The position numbers were made by a program, and so were the translations under genes. DNA of 64,000 bases from NCBI RefSeq assembly GCF_004682015.1, contig NZ_SMLM01000001.1:2232001-2296000 (forward strand). Reading direction: 5' to 3'. Source of the DNA: Ramlibacter henchirensis. Its GTDB lineage: Bacteria; Pseudomonadota; Gammaproteobacteria; Burkholderiales; Burkholderiaceae_C. A model generated the notes under the pieces. The model ran no database searches and was not told where the DNA came from. It saw only the letters and a list, made by a program, of their open reading frames with translations. Position 1 is the stretch's first letter. Every line of letters begins with the position of its first letter. Positions 9,044 through 18,029 of this stretch are shown piece after piece.

Positions 9044-10840
9044 ATGTTCCCGCAGCGCCTGGACTCCCCGCTGGCCTACGACATCGCCAAGGCGATGCTC
9101 GACGGCTTCAACCGGCACTACCGGCTGTTCCGCCTGGAGTCGCAGCGCGCCAAGCACCGCTTCGAGACGGCGGACTGGCACGGCCAGCAGCGAGCGCAGC
9201 GCGAGCGCATCGAGTTCTACGACCTGCGCGTGAAGGAAGCGGTGGCGCGGCTCGAGAAGGAGTTTCGCGCCGGCGAGCAGCCGATGGAGGTGTGGCACCA
9301 GGTCAAGCTGCACTACATCGGCCTTTTGATCGAGCACCACCAGCCGGAGCTGGCGGAGACCTTCTTCAACTCGGTCACCACCAAGATCCTGCACCGCACC
9401 TACTTCCACAACGACTTCATCTTCGTGCGCCCGGCGGTCAGCACCGAGTACATCGAGAACGACGAGCCGGCCGCCGCGCCGACCTACCGCGCCTACTACC
9501 CGACGCGCGAGACGCTGCACGAGAACATCGTGCGCATCATCACCAACTTCCGCCTGCAGCTGCCCTTCGAGGACCTGGACCGCGATGCGCGCCACGTGCT
9601 GGCCGCCGTGGGCGCGCGGCTGTCGCAGGTGAAGCTGCGCGCCAACTTCCAGATCCAGGTGCTGTCGTCCCTGTTCTTCCGCAACAAGGGCGCGTACGTG
9701 GTGGGCAAACTGATCAACGGCTTCAACGAAGTACCGTTCGCACTGCCCATCCTGCACAACCAGCAGGGCAAGCTGGTGGTGGACGCCTGCCTGTTCGGCG
9801 AGGACGACCTGCAGATGCTGTTCTCCTTCGCCCGCGCCTACTTCATGGTGGACATGGAGATCCCCGCGGCCTACGTGCAGTTCCTGCGCTCGCTGATGCC
9901 GCGCAAGCCGCGCGCCGAGATCTACAACGCGCTCGGCCTGGCCAAGCAGGGCAAGACGCTGTTCTACCGGGACTTCCTCTACCACCTGAAGCACTCGAGC
10001 GACAAGTTCCGCATCGCGCCGGGCATCAAGGGCATGGTGATGCTGGTGTTCGACCTGCCCTCGTTCCCCTACGTCTTCAAGGTGATCAAGGACTACTACC
10101 CGCCGCAGAAGGACACCACGCGCGAGCAGATCAAGCGCAAGTACCTGCTGGTCAAGCAGCACGACCGCGTGGGCCGCATGGCGGACACGCTGGAGTACAG
10201 CGAGGTGGCGTTCGCGCGGGACCGGTTCGAGGAAGACCTGATCGAGGAGATCCGCGAGTTCGCGCCCAGCCAGCTGGAGATCAGCGACCGCGACGGCGAC
10301 GGCCACGAGGAAGTGATCATCAAGCACCTCTACATCGAGAGGCGCATGATCCCGCTCAACATCTACCTGCAGGAAGCGTTCGATGCGGGCGCCACCGACC
10401 AGGTCGAGCGTGCCGTCGTCGAATACGGCAACGCGATCAAGGACCTGGTGGCCGCCAACATCTTCCCGGGCGACATGCTGTGGAAGAACTTCGGCGTCAC
10501 GCGCAACGGCAAGGTCGTCTTCTACGACTACGACGAGATCGAATACCTCACGGAGTGCAACTTCCGCAAGGTGCCCGCCGCGCGCAACGAGGAGGAGGAG
10601 ATGTCCGGCGAGGTCTGGTATTCCGTCGGGCCGAAGGACGTCTTCCCGGAAACCTTCGAACCCTTCCTGCTGGGCAACCCGTCCGTGCGCGAGGTGTTCC
10701 TGGCCCACCACGGCGACCTGCTCGATGCGGAGTTCTGGCAGGGCCACAAGGCGCGCATCCAGGCCGGCCACGTGCACGACGTGTTCCCGTACGAGCACGA
10801 CAAGCGCTTCGAGCACACCGCTGCGAGGGTCCACGGATGA
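9044..10840 (+). CDS. aceK: Isocitrate dehydrogenase kinase/phosphatase
   Basis: Bifunctional enzyme (598 aa, normal length) that phosphorylates isocitrate dehydrogenase and so diverts carbon into the glyoxylate shunt. The regulatory half is N-terminal. The kinase-like half has the nucleotide-binding block [20 protein letters not shown], the lysine region [12 protein letters not shown], the catalytic loop GDMLWKNFG and the metal aspartate in YDYDEIEYL. Its linkage to acetyl-CoA-yielding amino-acid degradation genes makes sense, because growth on acetyl-CoA needs the shunt. The stop overlaps the next gene in ATGA. Confidence 0.96.
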   Translation: MFPQRLDSPLAYDIAKAMLDGFNRHYRLFRLESQRAKHRFETADWHGQQRAQRERIEFYDLRVKEAVARLEKEFRAGEQPMEVWHQVKLHYIGLLIEHHQPELAETFFNSVTTKILHRTYFHNDFIFVRPAVSTEYIENDEPAAAPTYRAYYPTRETLHENIVRIITNFRLQLPFEDLDRDARHVLAAVGARLSQVKLRANFQIQVLSSLFFRNKGAYVVGKLINGFNEVPFALPILHNQQGKLVVDACLFGEDDLQMLFSFARAYFMVDMEIPAAYVQFLRSLMPRKPRAEIYNALGLAKQGKTLFYRDFLYHLKHSSDKFRIAPGIKGMVMLVFDLPSFPYVFKVIKDYYPPQKDTTREQIKRKYLLVKQHDRVGRMADTLEYSEVAFARDRFEEDLIEEIREFAPSQLEISDRDGDGHEEVIIKHLYIERRMIPLNIYLQEAFDAGATDQVERAVVEYGNAIKDLVAANIFPGDMLWKNFGVTRNGKVVFYDYDEIEYLTECNFRKVPAARNEEEEMSGEVWYSVGPKDVFPETFEPFLLGNPSVREVFLAHHGDLLDAEFWQGHKARIQAGHVHDVFPYEHDKRFEHTAARVHG

Positions 10841-11349
10841 GCGCGCAGCTGTGGGAGGTCGCCAGCTGGGTTGTCACCGTGCTCGGCCTGCCGGTGGCGA
10901 TCGTCATCTTCATCTGGCAGGAGCGCAAGGAACGCGACAACGAAGAGGAAGAGCAGTACCAGCTGCTGTCCAACGCGTACATCGACTTCCTCAAGGTCGT
11001 GCTGGCGCACCCCGACCTGCAGCTGCGCGCCAACGAGCCGCTGCAGAACCCCACGGCCGAGCAGCGCGAGCGCATGCTGGTCATCTTCGATATGCTGATG
11101 TCGCTGTTCGAGCGGGCCTACCTGGTGGCCTACAAGGACGACATGGGCGATGTCGACCGGCGCCGCTGGAACAGCTGGGACGACTACATGCGCGAATGGT
11201 GCCGCCGCGAAGACTTCCGCAACCTCCTCCCGCAGCTGCTGCGCGGCGAGGACCCGGAGTTCCAGACCTACCTGCGCCGCATCGCAGACGAGGAACGCGA
11301 TGCACCCGAATCCCAACCCTTCACCCTCACAGGAGTCAAACATGGCTGA
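10837..11349 (+). CDS. Unknown protein with one N-terminal membrane segment
   Basis: Protein of 170 aa with a single hydrophobic helix at about residues 8-27 ([20 protein letters not shown]), then the charged stretch [13 protein letters not shown] and a mostly helical cytoplasmic domain rich in Trp, Arg and Asp ([18 protein letters not shown]). I do not recognise the family. It is tightly packed: the start overlaps the aceK stop (ATGA) and the end overlaps the thiolase start by 8 bases. Translation is therefore probably coupled, and it likely belongs to the operon's function. Confidence 0.8.
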   Translation: MSAQLWEVASWVVTVLGLPVAIVIFIWQERKERDNEEEEQYQLLSNAYIDFLKVVLAHPDLQLRANEPLQNPTAEQRERMLVIFDMLMSLFERAYLVAYKDDMGDVDRRRWNSWDDYMREWCRREDFRNLLPQLLRGEDPEFQTYLRRIADEERDAPESQPFTLTGVKHG

Positions 11350-12523
11350 ATCCGTCGTCATCGTCAGCGCCGCCCGCACCCCCATGGGATCGTTCCAGGG
11401 CGACTTCTCCACCCTCTCCGCGCACGACCTCGGCGGCGCCGCCATCCGCGCGGCCGTCGAGCGCGCCGGCATCCCGGCCGACGCGGTGAGCGAGGTGCTG
11501 TTCGGCAATTGCCTGATGGCCGGCCAGGGCCAGGCGCCCGCGCGGCAGGCCGCGTTCAAGGGCGGGCTGCCCAAGAGCGCCGGCGCCGTGACGCTCTCCA
11601 AGATGTGCGGCTCCGGCATGAAGGCCGCGATGTTCGCGCACGACATGCTGCTGGCCGGCAGCCACGAGGTGATGATCGCCGGCGGCATGGAGAGCATGAC
11701 CAACGCGCCCTACCTGCTGCTCAAGGGCCGCGGCGGCTACCGCATGGGCCACGACAAGGTGTACGACCACATGATGCTGGACGGCCTGGAGGACGCGTAC
11801 GAGCCGGGCCGCTCGATGGGCACCTTCGGCGAGGACTGCGCCGCCAAGTACAAGTTCACCCGCGAGGCGCAGGACGCTTTTGCCGTTGCCTCGGTGACTC
11901 GCGCGCAGAAGGCGACCGAGTCCGGCGCCTTCGCCACCGAGATCACGCCCGTAACGGTGAAGACCCGCGCCGGCGAATCGGTGATCAGCAAGGACGAGGG
12001 CCCCGGCAAGGTCAAGCTGGACAAGGTCGCGACGCTCAAGCCCGCGTTCAAGAAGGACGGCACGATCACCGCCGCTTCCTCTTCCAGCATCAACGACGGC
12101 GCCGCGGCGCTGGTGATGATGACCGAGAGCACGGCCAGGCGCCTGAACTGCAAGCCGATCGCGCGGCTGGTCGGGCACGCGATGCATGCGCAGGAGCCGA
12201 ACTGGTTCACCACCGCGCCGGTCGGCGCCACCCAGAAGCTGCTGGCCAGGACCGGCTGGAAAGTGGCCGACGTCGACCTGTGGGAAGTGAACGAAGCGTT
12301 CGCCGTGGTGCCGATGGCGCTGATGGAGGAACTGAAGGTTTCGCACGACATCGTCAACGTCAACGGCGGCGCGTGCGCGCTCGGCCACCCGATCGGTGCC
12401 TCCGGCGCCCGCATCATGGTCACGCTGATCCATGCCCTAAAGGCGCGCGGCGGCAAGCGCGGCGTCGCCACGCTGTGCATCGGCGGCGGCGAAGGGACGG
12501 CGGTGGCGCTCGAGCTGATCTGA
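11342..12523 (+). CDS. Acetyl-CoA C-acetyltransferase (thiolase)
   Basis: Thiolase II family enzyme (393 aa). The acylated cysteine is in SKMCGSGMKA (Cys89); the other catalytic residues are His349 in CALGHPIGASG and Cys379 in CIGGGEGTA. It would cleave acetoacetyl-CoA to two acetyl-CoA, the last step after HMG-CoA lyase in leucine degradation, although a role in polyhydroxybutyrate formation is also possible. A Shine-Dalgarno AGGAG lies inside the end of the preceding gene. A long imperfect hairpin follows the stop. Confidence 0.92.
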   Translation: MAESVVIVSAARTPMGSFQGDFSTLSAHDLGGAAIRAAVERAGIPADAVSEVLFGNCLMAGQGQAPARQAAFKGGLPKSAGAVTLSKMCGSGMKAAMFAHDMLLAGSHEVMIAGGMESMTNAPYLLLKGRGGYRMGHDKVYDHMMLDGLEDAYEPGRSMGTFGEDCAAKYKFTREAQDAFAVASVTRAQKATESGAFATEITPVTVKTRAGESVISKDEGPGKVKLDKVATLKPAFKKDGTITAASSSSINDGAAALVMMTESTARRLNCKPIARLVGHAMHAQEPNWFTTAPVGATQKLLARTGWKVADVDLWEVNEAFAVVPMALMEELKVSHDIVNVNGGACALGHPIGASGARIMVTLIHALKARGGKRGVATLCIGGGEGTAVALELI

Positions 12524-12640
12524 AAACAGCCGTACGCAGAGAACGCGAAAACGAGCGCAGAAAGCGCGGAAACACTTCAAGAATCGTTTGGCGTTTTCTG
12601 CGTCCTTTCTGCGCCTTCTGCGTACGGCAGTCCAAGACCG
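12524..12640. repeat. Long imperfect inverted repeat downstream of the thiolase gene
   Basis: GCCGTACGCAGA at 12529-12540 pairs perfectly with TCTGCGTACGGC at 12617-12628. The inner arms are related and built from GCGCAGAAAG/CTTTCTGCGC-type units, so the 100-base region can fold into one long stem. There is no good T-run. It looks like a REP or miniature intergenic repeat and probably ends or stabilises the operon transcript. The SDR gene begins 22 bases further on. Confidence 0.7.
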
Positions 12641-12649
12641 TCATCCAAC

Positions 12650-13318
12650 ATGGCCACCACCCTCATCCTCGGCGCCTCGCGCGGCATCGGCCTGGAGTTC
12701 GTGCGTCAGTACCGCGCGGCCGGCGACCGCGTGGTGGCCACCGCGCGTGACGCGCAGGGGCTGAAGAAGCTCGAGGACCTCGGCGCCCGCGCCCTGAAGC
12801 TGGACGTGGCCGACCCGGCCAGCGCCGGCGGACTGTCGCGGCAGCTCGATGGCGACAAGTTCGACGTCGCGGTTTACGTTGCGGGCGTCTATAGCACCGC
12901 GGGAGCGAAGGAGCCACCCACGCAGCAGGAGTTCGACCGCGTGATGCGCACCAACGTGCTGGGCGCGATGCAGGTGATCCCGCAGGTGGGTCCGCTGGTC
13001 GAGCAGGCAGGCGGCCGCTTCGTCTTCATCACCAGCGGCATGGGCCACATCGCCGGCACTTCTTCCAGCTATGGGTGGCTGTACCGCGCCAGCAAGGCGG
13101 CGCTCAACATGGCCGTGCGCGCGGCCAGCCACGACTACCCGCGCGCGATCTTCATCGCCATGAGCCCGGGCTGGGTGAAGACCGACATGGGCGGCCCCGG
13201 CGCGCCGCTCACGCCGCAGCAGAGCGTCTCCGCCATGCGTGAGGCGATCGCGCGGTTCAAGCCCGCCGACAGCGGCACCTTGCGCGACCACGACGGTTCG
13301 CAGTTCGACGGCTGGTGA
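12650..13318 (+). CDS. Short-chain dehydrogenase/reductase
   Basis: Classical SDR (222 aa) with a Rossmann motif GASRGIG (residues 8-14), the dinucleotide strand block LDVAD, and the catalytic set Ser129 (ITSG), Tyr145 and Lys149 (YRASK). It is on the short side for the family. The substrate cannot be told. It sits between two acyl-CoA metabolism genes but is separated from the thiolase gene by the repeat above, so it may be transcribed separately. Confidence 0.85.
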   Translation: MATTLILGASRGIGLEFVRQYRAAGDRVVATARDAQGLKKLEDLGARALKLDVADPASAGGLSRQLDGDKFDVAVYVAGVYSTAGAKEPPTQQEFDRVMRTNVLGAMQVIPQVGPLVEQAGGRFVFITSGMGHIAGTSSSYGWLYRASKAALNMAVRAASHDYPRAIFIAMSPGWVKTDMGGPGAPLTPQQSVSAMREAIARFKPADSGTLRDHDGSQFDGW

Positions 13319-13349
13319 GGCGCCGGCCTCGCCACGATCCCGCACCACC

Positions 13350-14477
13350 ATGCTGCTCACGCCCGACCAGGAAATGATCCGCGACGCCGTGCGTGCGTTC
13401 GCGAAGGAACAGCTCTGGCCGCATGCGGCGCGCTGGGACAAGGAGCACACGTTTCCGCGCGAGGCGCACCGGGGCTTGGCGGCGCTCGGCGCCTACGGCA
13501 TCTGCGTGCCCGAGGAGTACGGCGGTGCGGGCCTCGACTACGTGAGCCTGGCGCTGGTGTTGGAAGAAATCGCCGCGGGCGACGGTGGCACCAGCACGGC
13601 GATCAGCGTCACCAACTGCCCGGTGAACGCGATCCTCATGCGGTATGGCAACGCGCAGCAGAAGAAGCGCTGGCTGGCGCCGCTGGCGCAGGGCGAGCTG
13701 CTCGGTGCTTTCTGCCTCACGGAACCGCATGTCGGCAGCGACGCCTCGGCGTTGCGCACCACGGCCTCGCGCGAAGGCGGCCACTACGTGATCAACGGCG
13801 TCAAGCAGTTCATCACCAGCGGCAAATACGGCCACCTCGCGGTCGTCATCGCCGTCACCGACAAGGGGGCGGGCAAGAAGGGCATGAGCGCCTTCCTGGT
13901 TCCCACCGACACGCCCGGCTACGTCGTTGCGCGGCTGGAGGACAAGGTCGGCCAGCATTCCAGCGACACGGCGCAGATCAACTTCGACAGCTGCCGCATC
14001 CCGGCCGAGAACCTGATCGGCGAGGAAGGCGAGGGCTACCGCATCGCGCTGTCGGCGCTCGAAGGCGGGCGCATCGGCATCGCCGCGCAAAGCCTGGGCA
14101 TGGCTCGAAGCGCGTTCGAGGTCGCGGTGGATTACGCGAAGGAGCGGCAGAGCTTCGGCACCGCCATCTTCAACCACCAGGCCGTGGGCTTTCGCCTCGC
14201 CGACTGCGCGACGCAGCTCGAAGCGGCCCGGCAACTGATCTGGCATGCGGCCAGCCTGCGCGACGCGGGCCGGCCCTGCCTGAAGGAAGCGGCCATGGCC
14301 AAGCTGTTCGCCAGCGAGATGGCCGAGCGCGTCTGCAGCGCCGCCATCCAGACGCTGGGCGGCTACGGCTACGTCAACGACTTCCCCGTCGAGCGCATCT
14401 GGCGCGACGTGCGCGTGTGCCAGATCTACGAGGGCACGTCCGACGTCCAGAAGATCATCATCCAGCGGGCCTTATGA
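13350..14477 (+). CDS. Acyl-CoA dehydrogenase
   Basis: FAD-dependent acyl-CoA dehydrogenase (375 aa). The catalytic glutamate is in the ordinary C-terminal place, YEGTSDVQ (Glu361), unlike the isovaleryl enzyme upstream. Other blocks are CVPEEYGGAG, LTEPHVGSDAS and VKQFITSGKYG. It oxidises short- or branched-chain acyl-CoA; the exact chain length is not readable. The ATG at 13350 lies 31 bases after the SDR gene. The stop overlaps trkA in ATGA, an unusual coupling of a catabolic gene to potassium uptake. Confidence 0.9.
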   Translation: MLLTPDQEMIRDAVRAFAKEQLWPHAARWDKEHTFPREAHRGLAALGAYGICVPEEYGGAGLDYVSLALVLEEIAAGDGGTSTAISVTNCPVNAILMRYGNAQQKKRWLAPLAQGELLGAFCLTEPHVGSDASALRTTASREGGHYVINGVKQFITSGKYGHLAVVIAVTDKGAGKKGMSAFLVPTDTPGYVVARLEDKVGQHSSDTAQINFDSCRIPAENLIGEEGEGYRIALSALEGGRIGIAAQSLGMARSAFEVAVDYAKERQSFGTAIFNHQAVGFRLADCATQLEAARQLIWHAASLRDAGRPCLKEAAMAKLFASEMAERVCSAAIQTLGGYGYVNDFPVERIWRDVRVCQIYEGTSDVQKIIIQRAL

Positions 14478-15868
14478 GGATCGTCATCCTCGGCGCGGGG
14501 CGTGTCGGCGAAAGCGTGGCCGAGAGCCTGGTCTCCGAACGCAACGACATCACGCTCGTCGACCCCGACGCCCACCGCCTGCGCGAGCTGGAGGAAAGGC
14601 TGGAGCTGCGCGGCCTGCCCGGCAATGGCGTGCATCCGTCCACCCTGGAGCGCGCGGGCATGGGCGACGCCGACATGCTGATCGCCTGCGCCGCCCAGGA
14701 CGAGACCAACCTCGTGGCCTGCAAGATCGCGCATGACGTGTTCGGCGTGCCGACGACGGTCGCGCGCCTGCGCTCGCCTGAGTTCGAGGGCGGCAGCAAG
14801 CTGCTCGAGCGCGGGGGCTTCGCGGTGGACCACGTGATCTGCCCGGAAGAGTCGGTGGTGCGCTACATCCAGAAGCTGATCGAGTACCCGGAGGCGCTGC
14901 AGGTTCTGGAATTCGCCAAGGGCCGGGCGCAGCTGGTGGCCGTGCGCGTCACGCGCAGCAGCCGTTACGGCGGCCGCCCGCTCGGCGAGTTCTACAAGGA
15001 CTTCGCGGACGTGCCGGTGCGGGTCGTGGCCATCTACCGCGAGGATTCGGAGCAGCCCTGCGATGCGGGCACCAAGGTGCAGGTGGGCGACGAGGTGTTC
15101 CTGCTGGCCGACCAGCACAGCCTGCGCAAGGTGCTGAAGGCGGTGCACAGCTCCGACAAGCCGGTGCGCCGCGTGATGATCGCCGGTGGCGGCAACGTCG
15201 GCCTGCGGCTGGCGCGGCGCCTTCGCGGGGTGGTCGACGTCAAGCTCATCGAGCGCTTCGACAAGCGCTGCGAGTACCTCGCGACGCAGCTGCCGGTGGA
15301 CATGCTGGTGCTGCAGGGCGACGGCACCGACGAGGAGCTGCTGGCCGACGAGAACGTCGACAACATGGACTTCTTCCTGGCGCTCACCAGCGACGACGAG
15401 GACAACATCCTCTCGGCCATGCTGGCCAAGCGGCTCGGCGCACGGCGCGTGCTGGCGCTGATCAACCGCCGCGCGTATGCCGACCTGATCCAGGGCAGCA
15501 CGATCGACATCGCGCTGTCGCCGGCCCAGACCGTGATCGGCGAGCTGCTCGCGCACGTGCGCCGCGGCGACGTGGTGGCGGTGCACAGCCTGCGGCGCGG
15601 CATGGCCGAGGCGCTGGAAGGCGTGGCGCACGGCGACGCCAAGACCTCGCGCTTGGTCGGCCGCACCGTGCCCGAGATCGACGCGCTGCTGCCCGACGGC
15701 GTGCGTCTCGGCGCAGTGGTGCGCGGCGAAGGCGACGCCCAGCGCGTTCTGATGCCCAGCCCCGAGACGCGCATCGAGAGCGACGACCACCTCATCATCT
15801 TCATCCCCAAGAAGAAGCTGGTGCGCGAGGTGGAGAGGCTGTTCCAGGTGAGCGCCACCTTCTTCTGA
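14474..15868 (+). CDS. trkA: Trk system potassium uptake protein TrkA
   Basis: Cytoplasmic NAD(H)-binding regulator (464 aa) of the TrkH potassium channel. It contains two RCK units: the first Rossmann motif is VILGAGRVGESVA at the N-terminus, and the second is MIAGGGNVGLRLARRL at about residues 236-251. Each is followed by a TrkA-C domain. Size and duplication match TrkA. Its start overlaps the upstream acyl-CoA dehydrogenase stop, and its own stop overlaps the trkH start (TGATG). Confidence 0.95.
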   Translation: MRIVILGAGRVGESVAESLVSERNDITLVDPDAHRLRELEERLELRGLPGNGVHPSTLERAGMGDADMLIACAAQDETNLVACKIAHDVFGVPTTVARLRSPEFEGGSKLLERGGFAVDHVICPEESVVRYIQKLIEYPEALQVLEFAKGRAQLVAVRVTRSSRYGGRPLGEFYKDFADVPVRVVAIYREDSEQPCDAGTKVQVGDEVFLLADQHSLRKVLKAVHSSDKPVRRVMIAGGGNVGLRLARRLRGVVDVKLIERFDKRCEYLATQLPVDMLVLQGDGTDEELLADENVDNMDFFLALTSDDEDNILSAMLAKRLGARRVLALINRRAYADLIQGSTIDIALSPAQTVIGELLAHVRRGDVVAVHSLRRGMAEALEGVAHGDAKTSRLVGRTVPEIDALLPDGVRLGAVVRGEGDAQRVLMPSPETRIESDDHLIIFIPKKKLVREVERLFQVSATFF

Positions 15869-17325
15869 TGGAAAGCCTCGGCCCCGTCCTGTCGGTGGTG
15901 GGCCGCGTGCTGCTGGGGTTCGCCGCGGCGTTCCTGGTGCCCTTGGCGTGGGCCGCCCTGGACGAACCGGGCCTGCGGCAGGTGTGGGCGCTTGGCTTCG
16001 CCGGCACGCTCGCGTCGGGCGCGCTGCTGGCGCTGCTCACCCGGCGCTTCCGCCGCGAGCTGCAGCCCAAGGACGGCTTTCTGCTCGTCACCGCGGTGTG
16101 GCTGACGCTGCCGGCCTTCGCGGCCGTCCCGCTGCTGTTCACCGTGCCGGGCCTCGGCCCGGCCCACGCCTATTTTGAGGCGATGAGCGCGCTCACCGCC
16201 ACCGGCGGCACGGCCTTGTCCGGTCTGGACCGGCTGCCGGTGTCAGTCAACGTGTGGCGGTGCTTCCTGCAGTTCCTCGGCGGCTTGGGGATCATCCTGC
16301 TGGTGGTCGCGGTGCTCCCGCTGCTGGGCCTGGGGGGCGTGCAGCTCTATCGCGCCGAGGCGCCCGGGCCGCTGAAGGACGCCAAGCTCACGCCGCGCAT
16401 CGCCGAGACCGCGCGCGGCCTGTGGACCGTGTACTTCGCCGTCTCCGGCGCCTGCCTGCTCGCGTACCGCTGGGCCGGCATGTCGTGGCCAGACGCCTTC
16501 ATGCACATGTGCAGCACCATGGGCCTGGGCGGCTTCTCTTCTCACGACGCCAGCTTCGCGTACTGGGATTCACCCCTCATCGAGGGCGTCGCCATCTTCT
16601 TCATGGCGATCTCGGGCATCAGCTTCGCCCGCTACTTCATCGCGTGGCGGCTGCGCTCTGTGCGAGGCCTTTTGGCCGACACCGAGGTGCGGGCCTACGT
16701 CGGCGTGCTCGTCGGTTCGATCGTGCTGCTCGCGCTGCTGCTGGAGGAGCACGGCACCTACGACGACCTCAGGAGCTCGCTGCGCGCGGCGGCCTTCCAG
16801 GTGGTCTCGCTGGCCACGACCACCGGCTACGCGTCGACCGACTATTCGCTGTGGCCGGTGTTCGCGCCGGTACTGCTGATCTTCCTCGGCTGCTTCGTCT
16901 CGTGCGCCGGCTCCACCGGCGGCGGCATCAAGATGGTCCGCATGCTGCTGCTGGTCAAGCAGGCGCGGCGCGAGCTGGTGCGAATCATCCATCCGCGCGT
17001 GATCAATCCCGTCACGCTCGGCGGCACGCCGGTGTCCGGGCAGGTCATCGCCAACGTGCTGGCGTACATGCTGATCTACGGGGCCAGCCTGATCGGCCTG
17101 ACCATGCTGCTGCTGCTCTCCGGGCTGGACCTGGTGACGGCGTTCTCCGCCGTGATCGTCTGCGTGAACAACATCGGCCCGGGACTGGGGCTCGTGGGCC
17201 CGGCCAACCACTTCGGCGTGCTGACCGAGTTCCAGCTCTGGGTCCTGAGCTTCGGCATGCTGGTCGGCCGGCTGGAGCTGCTGTCGGTGTTCGTGCTGTT
17301 CACCGGCCAGTTCTGGCGCAAGTGA
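15868..17325 (+). CDS. trkH: Trk system potassium uptake protein TrkH
   Basis: Integral membrane potassium channel subunit (485 aa) with about ten hydrophobic segments and the four pore-loop repeats of the TrkH/KtrB family. Selectivity-filter glycines are visible in TATGGTALSG, STMGLGGFSS, ATTTGYASTD and VNNIGPGLG. It works with TrkA, encoded immediately upstream with overlapping codons. No truncation. Confidence 0.95.
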   Translation: MESLGPVLSVVGRVLLGFAAAFLVPLAWAALDEPGLRQVWALGFAGTLASGALLALLTRRFRRELQPKDGFLLVTAVWLTLPAFAAVPLLFTVPGLGPAHAYFEAMSALTATGGTALSGLDRLPVSVNVWRCFLQFLGGLGIILLVVAVLPLLGLGGVQLYRAEAPGPLKDAKLTPRIAETARGLWTVYFAVSGACLLAYRWAGMSWPDAFMHMCSTMGLGGFSSHDASFAYWDSPLIEGVAIFFMAISGISFARYFIAWRLRSVRGLLADTEVRAYVGVLVGSIVLLALLLEEHGTYDDLRSSLRAAAFQVVSLATTTGYASTDYSLWPVFAPVLLIFLGCFVSCAGSTGGGIKMVRMLLLVKQARRELVRIIHPRVINPVTLGGTPVSGQVIANVLAYMLIYGASLIGLTMLLLLSGLDLVTAFSAVIVCVNNIGPGLGLVGPANHFGVLTEFQLWVLSFGMLVGRLELLSVFVLFTGQFWRK

Positions 17326-17348
17326 GCGGCCTGTACGATGCCGTCCCG

Positions 17349-18023
17349 ATGACTTTTCCTTCCCGTTACGACGCCGTGCTGTTCGACTGCGACGGCGTGC
17401 TGGTCGACAGCGAACCCATCACCAACGGCGTGCTGCGCGAGATGCTCCAGGAGCTGGGCTGGACGCTGACCGCGGCCGAGTGCATGCGTCTTTTCATCGG
17501 CAAGGCCGTCAAGGACGAACGCGCCCTCATCGAGGCCCGCACCGGCCGGCCGCTCACGGAGGAGTGGCTGGCGCTGTTCCGGCACCGCCGCAACGAGAGG
17601 CTGGAGCAGCAGCTGCGGCCGATCGAAGGCGCGGCCGAGGCAGTGGCGGCGGTGCATGCCGCATGCGAAGGCCGCATCGCCTGCGCCAGCGGCGCCGACC
17701 GCTTGAAGGTCGAACTGCAACTGGCCAAGTGCGGCCTGATGCGCTGGTTCGAGGGCCGCATCTTCACCGGGCACGAGCTTCCCCGCTCCAAGCCCGCGCC
17801 CGACGTGTACCTCGCGGCCGCAGCCGCGGTGGGCACCGACCCGCGACGCTGCGCGGTGGTGGAGGACACGGTCACCGGCGTCACCGCAGGCGTCGCGGCG
17901 GGGACCACGGTGTTCGGCTACAGCCCGCCGGAAGCGGGCCACGATGCGCCCGCCGCGCTGCTCGCGGCGGGTGCGGTGCGGATCTTCACGAGCATGCGCG
18001 ATCTGCCGGCGCTGCTGGCCTGA
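17349..18023 (+). CDS. HAD-superfamily phosphatase (beta-phosphoglucomutase-like)
   Basis: HAD hydrolase (224 aa) with a helical cap. The nucleophile motif is LFDCDGVLVDSE (Asp13, acid/base Asp15), motif II is ASGAD, motif III is RSKPAPDVY and motif IV is VVEDTVTG. This pattern fits the phosphoglycolate phosphatase/beta-phosphoglucomutase group; the substrate is not known. TACGAT 17 bases before the ATG could be a -10 box. The gene converges with the lipoprotein gene at 18030. Confidence 0.85.
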   Translation: MTFPSRYDAVLFDCDGVLVDSEPITNGVLREMLQELGWTLTAAECMRLFIGKAVKDERALIEARTGRPLTEEWLALFRHRRNERLEQQLRPIEGAAEAVAAVHAACEGRIACASGADRLKVELQLAKCGLMRWFEGRIFTGHELPRSKPAPDVYLAAAAAVGTDPRRCAVVEDTVTGVTAGVAAGTTVFGYSPPEAGHDAPAALLAAGAVRIFTSMRDLPALLA

Positions 18024-18029
18024 CGTCGC

